Assembly (NCBI RefSeq): GCF_001754075.1
Contig: NZ_MIEH01000010.1
Location: 1-64,000, forward strand
DNA: 64,000 bases
DNA from: Merdimonas faecis
GTDB lineage: Bacteria > Bacillota > Clostridia > Lachnospirales > Lachnospiraceae
Reading direction: 5' to 3'
The position numbers were made by a program, and so were the translations under genes. Shown here one piece after another: positions 9,200 through 16,984 of this stretch. The notes under the pieces are model-generated. The model ran no database searches, was not told where the DNA came from, and was given only the letters and a program-made list of their open reading frames with translations. The first letter of the stretch is position 1. Every line of letters begins with the position of its first letter.

Positions 9200-9711
9200 A
9201 TGCAGCAGATCATAGTGGGAAATATCATATCGTTTGCGGCGGCCGTCATGCTTTTTTAGGATGCTGCACGACTGACACCCGGAAAATCTACGGATACCAG
9301 ATTGCAGAAAACGGAATACTCTGTCTGTCATCTCTGGTGTTTGGATCCTATTCGGGGTTGGTAACTTTGTCTCTGGCTATTTTCCGGAATGTTCTGTTGA
9401 TGAAAGATCAATATACCAGGAACTGGATGATCGGGCTTAGTATCCTGATCACTGCCGGCGGGGTTCTGGTGAATACAAAAGGTATTGTAGGGCTGTTCCC
9501 GGTGCTGGCTACTTTAATATGGACCATCGCTAACTATTATTTTCGTGATGTGTTCTATGTTAAGATCTTTTTGCTGATCAATATCGCTCTTTGGACCATT
9601 TACTTTTTTGTGATCTGGGACTTTTCCTCAGGAATTGCCCAGGTGGTGATGGGGATGATCTGTGTGATATCCCTTTACCGGATTTCTGCGCGCAGAGTCA
9701 GTCATACATAA
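9200..9711 (+). pseudogene. YgjV-like inner membrane protein, frameshifted in a T tract
   Basis: AGGAGAGG precedes an ATG at 9200, which opens MQQIIVGNIISFAAAVMLF and then stops at TAG. The remaining YgjV-like sequence (LGCCTTDTRKIYGYQIAENG onward, to 9711) continues in the -1 frame. The switch point is six T at 9252-9257. A seventh T would give one continuous protein of 170 residues, reading MLFLGCCTTD, with five or six hydrophobic helices, the normal YgjV size. YgjV function is unknown. The break may be a true mutation, slippage-prone phase variation, or a sequencing error in the homopolymer. A strong promoter and ribosome site are intact, so inactivation, if real, is recent. Confidence 0.72.
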
Positions 9712-9754
9712 AGCGGCAAAAATTTTATAGGATCTGACAGGACGAGTTCTGAAA

Positions 9755-9810
9755 ATAAAAATCCCTGGCTGAACCGAAGTGGATCGGTACAGTCAGGGAT
9801 TTGTTTTTTG
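9755..9810. terminator. Bidirectional terminator between ygjV-like gene and fprA
   Basis: Arms AAATCCCTGGCTG (9759-9771) and CAGTCAGGGATTT (9790-9802) flank an 18-base loop. T-rich stretches follow on both strands, so it can end both converging transcripts. Confidence 0.85.
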
Positions 9811-10968
9811 TTACTGGCAAAGTTCCTTTGCCATCGCCTCAATCTGGGCGCGGCTGTCGTCGTTCAGAGCAGATTTGATGGTTACTGACGTGTCAAGCCA
9901 GGTAATATTTTTGCTCTTTTCGAACATTCCTTTCATGATCTTTACAGCCAGCGGAGCCCAGGAGCCATTTTCAATCAGGCCGATGGTACGGTTCTGGTAG
10001 TTCCGCTCGGTCAAGTGATCAATGAACTGCTTCATGAAGGGGAAGATGTCCGCATTGTAGGTAGTGGTGGCAAGAACCAGCTTGCCATAGCGGAAAGCGT
10101 CTTCCACGGCCTCGGTCATTTCGTCTCTGGCAAGATCGCATACGACCACTTTAGGGCACCCGTTTTCTTTCAGCCTGTCTGCCAGCAGGCAGGCAGCGGC
10201 CTTGGTGTGTCCATAGACGGAAGTGTAAGCGATCATTACGCCTTCAGACTCCACTGCGTAGGAAGACCAGATGTTGTATTTTTCGATATAGTGTGCAAGG
10301 TTGTCTTTTAAAACGGGGCCGTGAAGCGGGCAGATGGTCTGGATATCCAGTCCGGCAGCTTTTTTCAGTACGTTCTGTACCTGGGCTCCGTATTTGCCTA
10401 CGATGCCGATATAATAGCGGCGTGCCTCGCAGTCCCAGTCCTCCTCCACATCCAGGGCTCCGAACTTGCCGAAAGCATCGGCGGAGAACAGAACCTTGTC
10501 GGTGCTGTCATAGGTCATCATGACCTCCGGCCAGTGCACCATGGGGGCAAATATAAAATTCAGTTCGTGAGCGCCCAAAGAAAGAGTTGCTCCGTTCTCT
10601 GCTGTCAGTGCATGATCTGCAAGGTCCAGGTCAAAAAACTGGCTGATCATAGCAAAAGCCTTTGCAGTAGCTACTACCGTAGTGTCTGGATAAGCTTCCA
10701 GGAAATGCCTGATGCTGGCGGAATGATCCGGCTCCATGTGCTGGATGACGAGATAATCAGGTTTTCTGCCGCCTAATTCGGTCTCCAGGTTGCGGAGCCA
10801 TTCCTGAGTAAAGTTGATGTCTACAGTGTCCATAACGGCGATTTTCTGGTCCAGGATCACATAAGAATTATAGGCCATTCCGTTTGGGACCGGATACTGC
10901 CCTTCAAAAAGATCGATCTGGTGATCGTTGACTCCGATATAGCGGATCGTGTCTGTAACTGAAACCAT
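9811..10968 (-). CDS. fprA: FprA family A-type flavoprotein (flavodiiron protein)
   Basis: A cytoplasmic flavodiiron enzyme that reduces oxygen to water, or nitric oxide, protecting anaerobes. Its 385 residues comprise an N-terminal metallo-beta-lactamase-like diiron domain and a C-terminal flavodoxin domain starting near MIAYTSVYGHTKAAA (246). Diiron ligands are visible: HMEPDH (His77, Glu79, Asp81, His82), His145 in MVHWPEVM, Asp164 and the His of CPLHGPVL near 224. There is no rubredoxin extension, so it is class A. AAAGGAG lies 12 bases before the ATG. It is transcribed alone from its own promoter. Confidence 0.95.
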   Translation of the reverse strand: MVSVTDTIRYIGVNDHQIDLFEGQYPVPNGMAYNSYVILDQKIAVMDTVDINFTQEWLRNLETELGGRKPDYLVIQHMEPDHSASIRHFLEAYPDTTVVATAKAFAMISQFFDLDLADHALTAENGATLSLGAHELNFIFAPMVHWPEVMMTYDSTDKVLFSADAFGKFGALDVEEDWDCEARRYYIGIVGKYGAQVQNVLKKAAGLDIQTICPLHGPVLKDNLAHYIEKYNIWSSYAVESEGVMIAYTSVYGHTKAAACLLADRLKENGCPKVVVCDLARDEMTEAVEDAFRYGKLVLATTTYNADIFPFMKQFIDHLTERNYQNRTIGLIENGSWAPLAVKIMKGMFEKSKNITWLDTSVTIKSALNDDSRAQIEAMAKELCQ

Positions 10969-11020
10969 GCTGCAAAATCTCCTTTCATTCTATAAAAAGT
11001 ATCTTGTTATCTCTGGTAAC

Positions 11021-11049
11021 ATTATATTCGATAAAAAAGAGAAAGCCAA
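11021..11049 (-). promoter_or_regulatory. fprA promoter
   Basis: On the minus strand, TTGGCT (11044-11049) and TATAAT (11021-11026) are 17 bases apart. Confidence 0.6.
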
Positions 11050-11070
11050 GTATAATATTTGATACATGCG

Positions 11071-11391
11071 CTAATGTCCGGAAGTAGCCTTAAGACCGAT
11101 GATTCCGATCAGGAGCAGTGCTACGAACATCAGACGCAGCGGAGAAACCGATTCCTTGAACAGAAGGACGCCTACGATCACGGCGCCCAGAGCACCGATT
11201 CCTGTCCAGATGGCGTAAGAAGTGCCAAGGGGCAGTGTTTTAGTAGCCTGGGACAAAAACAGGAAGCTGAAGATCATGCCAATAACGGTGAGGATTGAAA
11301 ATCTCAGCACACTGAATCCTTCAGATAATTTCAGGCAGGTAGACCAGAACACTTCAAGGCCGCCTGCGACAATCAGATATACCCATTCCAT
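11071..11391 (-). CDS. Small multidrug resistance protein, Gdx/SugE type (guanidinium exporter)
   Basis: A four-helix membrane antiporter of the SMR family, 106 residues. The central glutamate Glu13 sits in GGLEVFWSTCLKLSEGF, and Trp16 follows. The pattern LPLGTSYAIWTGIGALGAVI matches the SugE/Gdx branch, which exports guanidinium in exchange for protons, rather than the EmrE branch. SMR proteins work as antiparallel dimers; only one gene is present, as expected for dual-topology Gdx. A long structured leader with a terminator-like hairpin precedes it, consistent with ligand control of transcription. Confidence 0.88.
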   Translation of the reverse strand: MEWVYLIVAGGLEVFWSTCLKLSEGFSVLRFSILTVIGMIFSFLFLSQATKTLPLGTSYAIWTGIGALGAVIVGVLLFKESVSPLRLMFVALLLIGIIGLKATSGH

Positions 11392-11515
11392 AATTTTCTC
11401 CTTTCATATACCGGATGACATAAGAAAAAGCGTCAGAGCTGTATCTTCAATGGCCTACGATACAGAACATGGCGCTTCGATTACCCGGCGGTAAATAAAC
11501 AAATCTCAAGTTTTC
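11392..11515 (-). promoter_or_regulatory. Structured leader of the Gdx gene, candidate guanidine-IV-type riboswitch
   Basis: On the minus strand the leader begins with a hairpin, TTACC-GCCG-GGTAA (11481-11494). A second follows with 7-base arms CTGTATC and GATACAG (11439-11465) and a 13-base loop containing GGCC. An outer stem AAGCG/CGCTT (11473-11477 with 11428-11432) closes this hairpin and is followed by TTTTTCTT, making it terminator-like. The GCC of loop 1 can pair with GGC of loop 2. Two hairpins with a loop-loop contact before a guanidinium exporter suggest guanidine-IV (mepA motif); ykkC, mini-ykkC and ykkC-III signatures are absent. The class call is inference. Confidence 0.5.
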
Positions 11516-11521
11516 GAATAT

Positions 11522-11566
11522 AATTTAGCAAATAGAATTGCCTTTGTCAATGTTTTGGTCTATATT
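11522..11566. promoter_or_regulatory. Overlapping divergent promoters for the Gdx gene and cysK
   Basis: Minus strand: TTGACA (11545-11550), 17 bases, TAAATT (11522-11527), reading into the Gdx leader. Plus strand: TTGCCT (11538-11543), 17 bases, TATATT (11561-11566), reading into cysK. The -35 regions lie back to back, so polymerase at one may exclude the other. Confidence 0.6.
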
Positions 11567-11617
11567 TTAAAGAAAGAATATTTTCACAGGTATTTTTAAA
11601 GTAAGGAAGGTAAGAAT

Positions 11618-12544
11618 ATGATATACCATGACGTTTTGGAAGCAGTAGGGAATACGCCGCTGATCCGGCTGAACCGTATGACCGGCCCGGAGGATGCAGA
11701 GGTGCTGGTGAAATTTGAGGCAGTGAATGTGGGAGGTTCTATTAAGACCCGGACTGCGCTGAATATGATCCAGACAGCAGAAAAGGAAGGGAAGATCCGC
11801 CCGGATACGATTATCGTGGAACCAACCAGCGGCAACCAGGGAATTGGCCTGGCTCTGATCGGGGCAGTAAAAGGGTACCAGACAAAAATCATTATGCCGG
11901 ACTCGGTTAGTGAAGAGAGAAGAAAACTGGTGCAAAACTATGGAGCAGAAGTGATCCTGATCCATGATGAGGGAAATATCGGCGCATGCATTGAAAAATG
12001 TATGGAGACTGCGCTTCAGATGGAAAAGGATGACCCAAGAGTCTTTGTTCCGCAGCAGTTTGCCAATGAAGCCAACAGCCAGGCGCACAGAGAGCAGACC
12101 GGGCGTGAGATCCTGGAGCAGGCGGGAAAACCGATTCATGGCTTTTGCTCCGGCATCGGCACAGGGGGTACCATTACCGGCGTGGGAGAGGCTTTGCGGG
12201 AAAAGAATCCGGATATTCTGATCTGGGCCATTGAGCCGGAACACGCCGCGATCTTATCGGGAGGAACCGTTGGAACCCATATTCAAATGGGAATCGGTGA
12301 TGGAGTGATCCCGGAGATCCTGCATCAGGATGTGTATCAGGAGATCGTCATCGTTACAGACGAAGAGGCCCTGAGGACGGCAAAAGACCTGGCGGCGAAA
12401 GAAGGACTGATGTGCGGGATTACCGGCGGGACTCACGTGGCAGCAGCTCTTAAGATGGCCAAAAAGCTTGGAAAAGGGAAGACGGTAGTTACCATTCTTC
12501 CCGATACAGCGGAACGGTATTTTTCTACGGAACTGTTTGATTAG
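11618..12544 (+). CDS. cysK: Cysteine synthase (O-acetylserine sulfhydrylase)
   Basis: A PLP enzyme (fold type II) that makes cysteine from O-acetylserine and sulfide; 308 residues. The PLP lysine is Lys43 in NVGGSIKTRTA, the phosphate-binding loop is GIGTGGTITG near 174-183, and the substrate loop is PTSGNQGIGLA at 69-79. Two details differ from textbook CysK: NVGGSIKTR replaces NPGGSVKDR, and SGNQG replaces SGNTG. This leaves room for a related beta-substituting specificity. GGAAGG precedes the ATG. Its 3' end is followed closely by dgkA, so they may share a transcript. Confidence 0.85.
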   Translation: MIYHDVLEAVGNTPLIRLNRMTGPEDAEVLVKFEAVNVGGSIKTRTALNMIQTAEKEGKIRPDTIIVEPTSGNQGIGLALIGAVKGYQTKIIMPDSVSEERRKLVQNYGAEVILIHDEGNIGACIEKCMETALQMEKDDPRVFVPQQFANEANSQAHREQTGREILEQAGKPIHGFCSGIGTGGTITGVGEALREKNPDILIWAIEPEHAAILSGGTVGTHIQMGIGDGVIPEILHQDVYQEIVIVTDEEALRTAKDLAAKEGLMCGITGGTHVAAALKMAKKLGKGKTVVTILPDTAERYFSTELFD

Positions 12545-12578
12545 CAGGGAAGAAGATTGCAAAAGAGCAGGTGAAGTT

Positions 12579-12953
12579 ATGAAACGAGAGAAAAAACCGC
12601 CATTTCTGAAAAGCTTTGGCTATGCGTTTGAGGGAATCCTGACCGGGATCCGCAAGGAAAGAAACATGAGGATCCATACGGCGGCGATGATCCTTGTGGT
12701 GCTGGCGGGAACGATCCTTGGCCTGTCGGCCGTGGAGTGGTGCATCTGCCTGATTCTGTTTGGGCTTGTCATGGCACTGGAACTGGTTAATACAGCCGTG
12801 GAGGCTGTGGTGGATCTGGTGACGGAGGAGAAAAAGCCCCTGGCAAAGGTGGCAAAGGACACGGCGGCAGGCGCCGTACTGATTGCGGCGATTATGGCGG
12901 CGGTCATTGGCTGCATCATATTTCTGCCGAAGCTTTTGGCGTATGTGGTATAA
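12579..12953 (+). CDS. dgkA: Diacylglycerol/undecaprenol kinase family protein
   Basis: A small membrane kinase, in Gram-positives mainly phosphorylating undecaprenol to recycle the wall lipid carrier. It has 124 residues and three hydrophobic helices. The family signature ELVNTAVEAVVDL lies near 73-85, and AKDTAAGAVLIAA near 96-108. The start at 12579 with AGGTGA just upstream is preferred over an in-frame ATG at 12537 inside cysK. It begins the tightly packed series dgkA, phasin-like, ABC1 kinase, niaR and permease. Confidence 0.9.
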   Translation: MKREKKPPFLKSFGYAFEGILTGIRKERNMRIHTAAMILVVLAGTILGLSAVEWCICLILFGLVMALELVNTAVEAVVDLVTEEKKPLAKVAKDTAAGAVLIAAIMAAVIGCIIFLPKLLAYVV

Positions 12954-12981
12954 ACAGAAGTTTGAAAGGAGAAGATCGAAT

Positions 12982-13332
12982 ATGGAAAACTTTAGCGATA
13001 ACATTAAAAAGGTGCTGCTTGCAGGGATCGGTGCAGTGGCGGTGACAGGAGAAAAATCCAAAGAGCTTTTAGATGAAATGGTGAAGAAGGGTGAACTGAC
13101 GGTAGAACAGGGAAAGGCCCTGAATGAGGAGCTGAAGCACAACATCAAAAAGACGATGAAAGAAAAGGTGAATGTATCCGTAAAGGCATCGTCGCCGGAA
13201 GAACTGGACACTCTGCTGGACGAGATGACACCTGAGCAGCTTAGGCTTTTAAAGGAGAGGATTCTGGCAAAAGAAGAAGGCGGCAGCCAGGAAGGAAAGG
13301 AAGACAATAAGGAAGAACATGCAGAAGAATAA
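12982..13332 (+). CDS. Phasin-like helical protein
   Basis: A cytoplasmic, highly charged protein of 116 residues, similar in pattern to the PhaF/PhaI phasin superfamily. A short glycine/alanine-rich hydrophobic patch (KKVLLAGIGAVAVTGEKSKE, 9-28) is followed by amphipathic helices and an acidic tail rich in Gln, Lys and Glu. AAAGGAG precedes the ATG. No polyhydroxyalkanoate synthase is nearby, so a granule role is doubtful. It overlaps the next gene, an ABC1 kinase, by 14 bases, implying translational coupling and a shared membrane-associated function that is not known. Confidence 0.7.
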   Translation: MENFSDNIKKVLLAGIGAVAVTGEKSKELLDEMVKKGELTVEQGKALNEELKHNIKKTMKEKVNVSVKASSPEELDTLLDEMTPEQLRLLKERILAKEEGGSQEGKEDNKEEHAEE

Positions 13333-14908
13333 AGATGCATCCACAGCACATAAGAGCAGGCTGCGGGAGATTACTGCAGTACTGAAAAAGCACGGGATCA
13401 CAAGAGGCGTGACACCGGAAAAGCTTCGGCTGATCCTGGAGGATCTTGGACCTACTTTTATCAAGATCGGGCAGATCATGTCCATGCATTCGGATATTCT
13501 TCCCAAGCGGTATTGTGATGAATTGATGCGTCTGTGTTATGATGTGGCACCCATGCCTTTTAAAGAGGTGACGGAAGTCATCGAGGCGGCATATGGGTGT
13601 CCCTTCTTTGACGTATTTTCGGAGATTGACGAAAAGCCGCTGGGATCAGCATCCATTGCACAGGTGCACAGGGCGATGCTTCTGGATGGCTCAAGGGTAG
13701 TGGTGAAGGTTCAGAGAAAAGATATCTATGAGACCATGGCCCGTGATATTGCACTGCTCCACAAGGCGGTAAAACTGGTGCCTCCGGTAAGCATCAAGGG
13801 AATGGTTGACCTTGATATGGTTTTGGATGAACTTTGGGCCGTGACGCGCGAGGAGATGAACTTTCTCACGGAAGCAGCCAATATGGAAGAGTTTGCCAAA
13901 AACAATCAGGATGTGGCCTACGTGGATGTCCCGAAGATCTATCAGGAGTATACCACCATGCATGTGCTGGTGATGGAATATGTGGACGGCTGCGAGATCA
14001 GCGACAAGGAATACCTGACGGAAAACGGATATGACTTAAAAGAGATCGGAAGCAAGCTGGTTGATAACTATATCAAGCAGGTGATGGACGATGGATTTTT
14101 CCATGCGGATCCTCATCCGGGCAATGTGAAAATCCGGGATGGAAAGATCGTGTGGATGGACATGGGGATGATGGGGAGACTGACTGACCGGGACAGAGAA
14201 CTGATCGGCCAGGCGATCCAGGGAATTGCCATGAACGACATCGGAATTATACAGGATGTGGTGCTGGAGTTAGGAGAGTTTAAGGAGCGGCCTGATCCGA
14301 GTGTATTGTATGAAGGAATCAGCGGCCTGATGAGTAAATACGGGACACTGGAGCTTGGCCAGATTGATATTGCAGAGGTGATGATGGATCTGATGGAAGT
14401 CATGAAGGAAAATAAAATCATCATGCCCCATGGTCTGACTATGCTGGCAAGAGGTCTGACTCATATGGAAGGCGTCCTGGCGGATATAGCTCCGGAGATC
14501 AATATCATCGAGATTGCCTCGCGGCATATGGCGGGCAGATATCTTCTGGGAAGAAACTGGAAGAAAGAATTAAAGAACAGCGGGAAAACTATTTTCCGAT
14601 CCATACATAAGGCGCTGAATATTCCCGGGCTCGTGTCGGATATGCTGCACGGGTATATGAAAGGACAGGTGAAGGTGAATCTGGATCTTCACGCCTCGGC
14701 AGAACTGGAGCGGCTTCTTCGGAGGCTGATCCGCAATATTGTTATGGGACTTTGGGTCATGGCACTGCTGATCAGCTCCAGTATCATCTGTACCACGGAT
14801 ATGAAGCCAAAGATCATGGGAATCCCGGCCCTTGGAGCTTTCGGGTATATGATCGCCTTTATGATCGTGATGTATGTGTTCCTGAAGCATATTTTCTCAA
14901 AAAAATAA
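13319..14908 (+). CDS. ABC1/UbiB family atypical kinase
   Basis: An AarF/UbiB/COQ8-type protein-kinase-like ATPase of 529 residues, ending in two hydrophobic helices (about 475-527) that anchor it in the membrane. The family-specific KxGQ motif is in FIKIGQIMSMH (near 47-57). The alanine-rich loop is GSASIAQVHRA, the VAIK-type lysine is in RVVVKVQR, the catalytic loop is HADPHPGNV, and the metal motif is DMGMMG in place of DFG. UbiB members support ubiquinone synthesis elsewhere, but Clostridia lack ubiquinone, so the role here is open, perhaps lipid handling. The start overlaps the phasin-like gene. Confidence 0.88.
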   Translation: MQKNKDASTAHKSRLREITAVLKKHGITRGVTPEKLRLILEDLGPTFIKIGQIMSMHSDILPKRYCDELMRLCYDVAPMPFKEVTEVIEAAYGCPFFDVFSEIDEKPLGSASIAQVHRAMLLDGSRVVVKVQRKDIYETMARDIALLHKAVKLVPPVSIKGMVDLDMVLDELWAVTREEMNFLTEAANMEEFAKNNQDVAYVDVPKIYQEYTTMHVLVMEYVDGCEISDKEYLTENGYDLKEIGSKLVDNYIKQVMDDGFFHADPHPGNVKIRDGKIVWMDMGMMGRLTDRDRELIGQAIQGIAMNDIGIIQDVVLELGEFKERPDPSVLYEGISGLMSKYGTLELGQIDIAEVMMDLMEVMKENKIIMPHGLTMLARGLTHMEGVLADIAPEINIIEIASRHMAGRYLLGRNWKKELKNSGKTIFRSIHKALNIPGLVSDMLHGYMKGQVKVNLDLHASAELERLLRRLIRNIVMGLWVMALLISSSIICTTDMKPKIMGIPALGAFGYMIAFMIVMYVFLKHIFSKK

Positions 14909-14922
14909 AGGGAGGAGCTTTT

Positions 14923-15438
14923 ATGACAGGAGCGGACAGAAGAAAAGATATGGTCCGGCGGATCAGGGAAAGCGCCCGTCCGGTGCCGGGAGCAGCACTG
15001 GCAGCCTGCTATCAGGTGAGCCGTCAGGTAATTGTACAGGATATTGCGTTATTGCGCGCCGCGGGGCTGGATGTGATCTCTACAAACCGGGGATATATCC
15101 TGAATGAGCCAGTCGCTGCGTCCAGGGTGCTGAGGGTATGCCATACTGATGAACAGCTGGAAGAGGAGCTTTGCACAGTGGTAGATCTGGGAGGATGTGT
15201 GAAAAATGTCATTGTACATCACCGGATATACGGAGAACTGGAGGCGGAGCTGAATATCCGTTCCAGAAGGGATGTAAAAAATTTTCTGGAGGACTTAAGA
15301 AGCGGAAAGTCCAGTCCGCTGAAGAATATTACTTCCAATTATCATGATCATCTGATCATGGCAGACAGTGAGGAGACACTGGATCTGATTGAAGATGCAT
15401 TGGAAGAAAAAAAGATGCTTGTAAGAGATGACTCATAG
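14923..15438 (+). CDS. niaR: NiaR-type transcriptional repressor (HTH + 3H domain)
   Basis: A likely niacin-responsive repressor of NAD biosynthesis or niacin uptake; 171 residues. The N-terminal winged helix-turn-helix (about 5-60) contains LAACYQVSRQVIVQDIALLR. The C-terminal 3H domain, named for three conserved histidines, contains VIVHHRIYGELEAEL (near 101-115) and NYHDHLIMADS (near 141-151), which form the metal and effector site. AGGAGG is followed by the ATG at good spacing. Co-location with the following permease suggests the permease may be one of its targets, but no NAD genes are present here. Confidence 0.85.
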   Translation: MTGADRRKDMVRRIRESARPVPGAALAACYQVSRQVIVQDIALLRAAGLDVISTNRGYILNEPVAASRVLRVCHTDEQLEEELCTVVDLGGCVKNVIVHHRIYGELEAELNIRSRRDVKNFLEDLRSGKSSPLKNITSNYHDHLIMADSEETLDLIEDALEEKKMLVRDDS

Positions 15439-15449
15439 AAAGGAAGAGG

Positions 15450-16298
15450 ATGGAGCTTTTATTTCATACAGTTGAACATGCGTTTATAGATTGCCTGAGG
15501 ATGCTGCCGTTTCTGTTTGCGGCATTTCTTCTGATTGAGGCACTGGAACATTATTCGGGCAGGCTGATCACTAAAGTGATGCAGAAGATCGGGCGTGCAG
15601 GCCCGATAGTCGGGGCCGCTGTCGGGTGCGTACCGCAGTGCGGCTTTTCGGTGATGGCTGCCAATCTTTATGCGGGAGGCGTTATCTCTGTCGGGACATT
15701 GCTGGCTGTTTTTCTGGCAACGTCTGATGAGGCGGTGCTGATCATCTTGGGAAATCCGGGGCGTGCAGGTGAAGTGGGGATGCTGCTGGGTGCAAAAGTG
15801 CTGATCGCTGTCATCGGAGGGTATGCGGCGGATTTGTTTTTGAAAGAAAGGCTGTCATCAGAGAAAAGCTGTGGAAATCTGTGTGACCACTGTGGATGCC
15901 ATGAAGCGCATGCAGGGATTCTTATGCCTGCCTGGCGGCATACCTTCCGTCTGTTTGCATATCTATTCATTTTCACATGGATTCTGAATCTTGTGATAGA
16001 AGTTTTCGGGATTGAGGGGCTGTCAAGAGCGCTCCTGGGGGATAGTGTATTTCAGCCGGTCATTGCCGCGCTGATCGGGCTGATTCCCAACTGTGGTGCA
16101 TCTGTGATTCTGACACAGCTGTATCTTAGCGGGGCAATCTCTTTTGCGTCGGTAGTGGCGGGGCTATGCACCGGAGCCGGGGCAGGGCTGATCGTGCTTT
16201 TTAAAGTGAACCGGAACAGGATTGAAAACATAAAAATCATGATTGTGCTGTATTTTATGGCAGTTGTCGCAGGATTGTTGTTGCAGTTTGTCAATTGA
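15450..16298 (+). CDS. Putative manganese/arsenic-type permease (ArsP_2-like)
   Basis: An integral membrane protein of 282 residues with about eight hydrophobic helices, arranged as two similar halves. Each half carries a proline/cysteine motif: VGCVPQCGFSVMAANLY near 58-74 and LIPNCGASVILTQLYLS in the second half. Between the halves is a cysteine/histidine cluster CGNLCDHCGCHEAH (141-154), a likely cytoplasmic metal-binding loop. This layout matches the family annotated as putative manganese transporters related to ArsP. The substrate is not proven. The gene follows niaR by 11 bases and closes the cluster. Confidence 0.7.
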   Translation: MELLFHTVEHAFIDCLRMLPFLFAAFLLIEALEHYSGRLITKVMQKIGRAGPIVGAAVGCVPQCGFSVMAANLYAGGVISVGTLLAVFLATSDEAVLIILGNPGRAGEVGMLLGAKVLIAVIGGYAADLFLKERLSSEKSCGNLCDHCGCHEAHAGILMPAWRHTFRLFAYLFIFTWILNLVIEVFGIEGLSRALLGDSVFQPVIAALIGLIPNCGASVILTQLYLSGAISFASVVAGLCTGAGAGLIVLFKVNRNRIENIKIMIVLYFMAVVAGLLLQFVN

Positions 16299-16305
16299 TT
16301 CACAA

Positions 16306-16333
16306 TTGCATTTTTATATGAATGTGGTATAAT
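16306..16333 (+). promoter_or_regulatory. Promoter of the DUF6465 gene
   Basis: TTGCAT (16306-16311) and TATAAT (16328-16333) are 16 bases apart, with an extended TGG before the -10 box. Confidence 0.6.
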
Positions 16334-16380
16334 AATTCAGGACTAAGTGTTAGACTTGGTGAGATTGAGGAGGAATTATC

Positions 16381-16809
16381 ATGGCTACAAAAAAAGCAAC
16401 CACAGAAACTAAGAAAACCGAAACTGTGACAAAGACTGCAGCTCAGCCGGTAAAGACCACCGCAAAAGCAGACTCCGTAAAGACAGCAAAGGCAGAGCCA
16501 GCTAAGACTCCTGCAGCAAAAACGACGACAGAAAAGACTGTAACAGAAAAAGCGGCAAAAACAGTTGCAAAGAAGACGACACCGAAGAAATCCGCGGCAA
16601 AAAAAGAAATCAAGGTTAATGCGGTCGTGGAATATTATGGACAGCAGATGGATGAGAAGACGATCATCGCAAATGTAAAGAAAGCATGGACAAAGTCCGG
16701 CAGAAAAGTCGGAGAGATCAAGACCATGGATTTGTACATAAAGCCGGAAGAGAGTGCGGTATATTATGTGATCAACGGAATTGACACAGGAGCAGTCGCA
16801 CTGTTCTAA
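16381..16809 (+). CDS. DUF6465 family protein with histone-like Lys/Ala/Thr tail
   Basis: A protein of 142 residues. The first 75 or so are almost entirely Lys, Ala, Thr, Pro and Val in PAKTT/AKKT-like repeats, resembling bacterial histone H1-like tails. The last 65 form a compact domain beginning KEIKVNAVVEYYGQQM and ending INGIDTGAVALF, typical of DUF6465 in Lachnospiraceae. A basic disordered tail suggests binding to nucleic acid, but no function is established. AGGAGG precedes the ATG, and the gene is monocistronic with a strong promoter and terminator, as for an abundant protein. Confidence 0.8.
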   Translation: MATKKATTETKKTETVTKTAAQPVKTTAKADSVKTAKAEPAKTPAAKTTTEKTVTEKAAKTVAKKTTPKKSAAKKEIKVNAVVEYYGQQMDEKTIIANVKKAWTKSGRKVGEIKTMDLYIKPEESAVYYVINGIDTGAVALF

Positions 16810-16824
16810 GCGATGGTTCAGGTC

Positions 16825-16853
16825 GGGCGCCCGAGGGAGGGCGCTCTTTTTTT
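16825..16853 (+). terminator. DUF6465 gene terminator
   Basis: Arms GGGCGCCC and GGGCGCTC around GAGGGA, followed by seven T. Confidence 0.92.
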
Positions 16854-16858
16854 ATAGA

Positions 16859-16879
16859 CCGGCGTTATGCCGGATTTTT
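16859..16879 (+). terminator. Second small terminator hairpin
   Basis: CCGGC-GTTAT-GCCGG followed by ATTTTT, directly after the first terminator; a likely back-up. Confidence 0.6.
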
Positions 16880-16950
16880 GTGAAAAATCTGTTTGGCATT
16901 TAAAGTCCCGGGAATTTATACAGATATTTTAGTTCTTTTCAAAAAATATA

Positions 16951-16979
16951 TTGACAAAATAACTGATACGTATTAATAT
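16951..16979 (+). promoter_or_regulatory. Strong promoter in a gene-free stretch
   Basis: TTGACA (16951-16956), 17 bases, TAATAT (16974-16979). It lies about 285 bases before the next gene, far for an ordinary leader, and may drive a small RNA. Confidence 0.6.
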
Positions 16980-16984
16980 TAAAA

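Noticed and set aside
11392-11515. Guanidine-I, -II or -III riboswitch
   Set aside because: The ykkC core, the ACGR double loops of mini-ykkC and the ykkC-III sequence are all absent.
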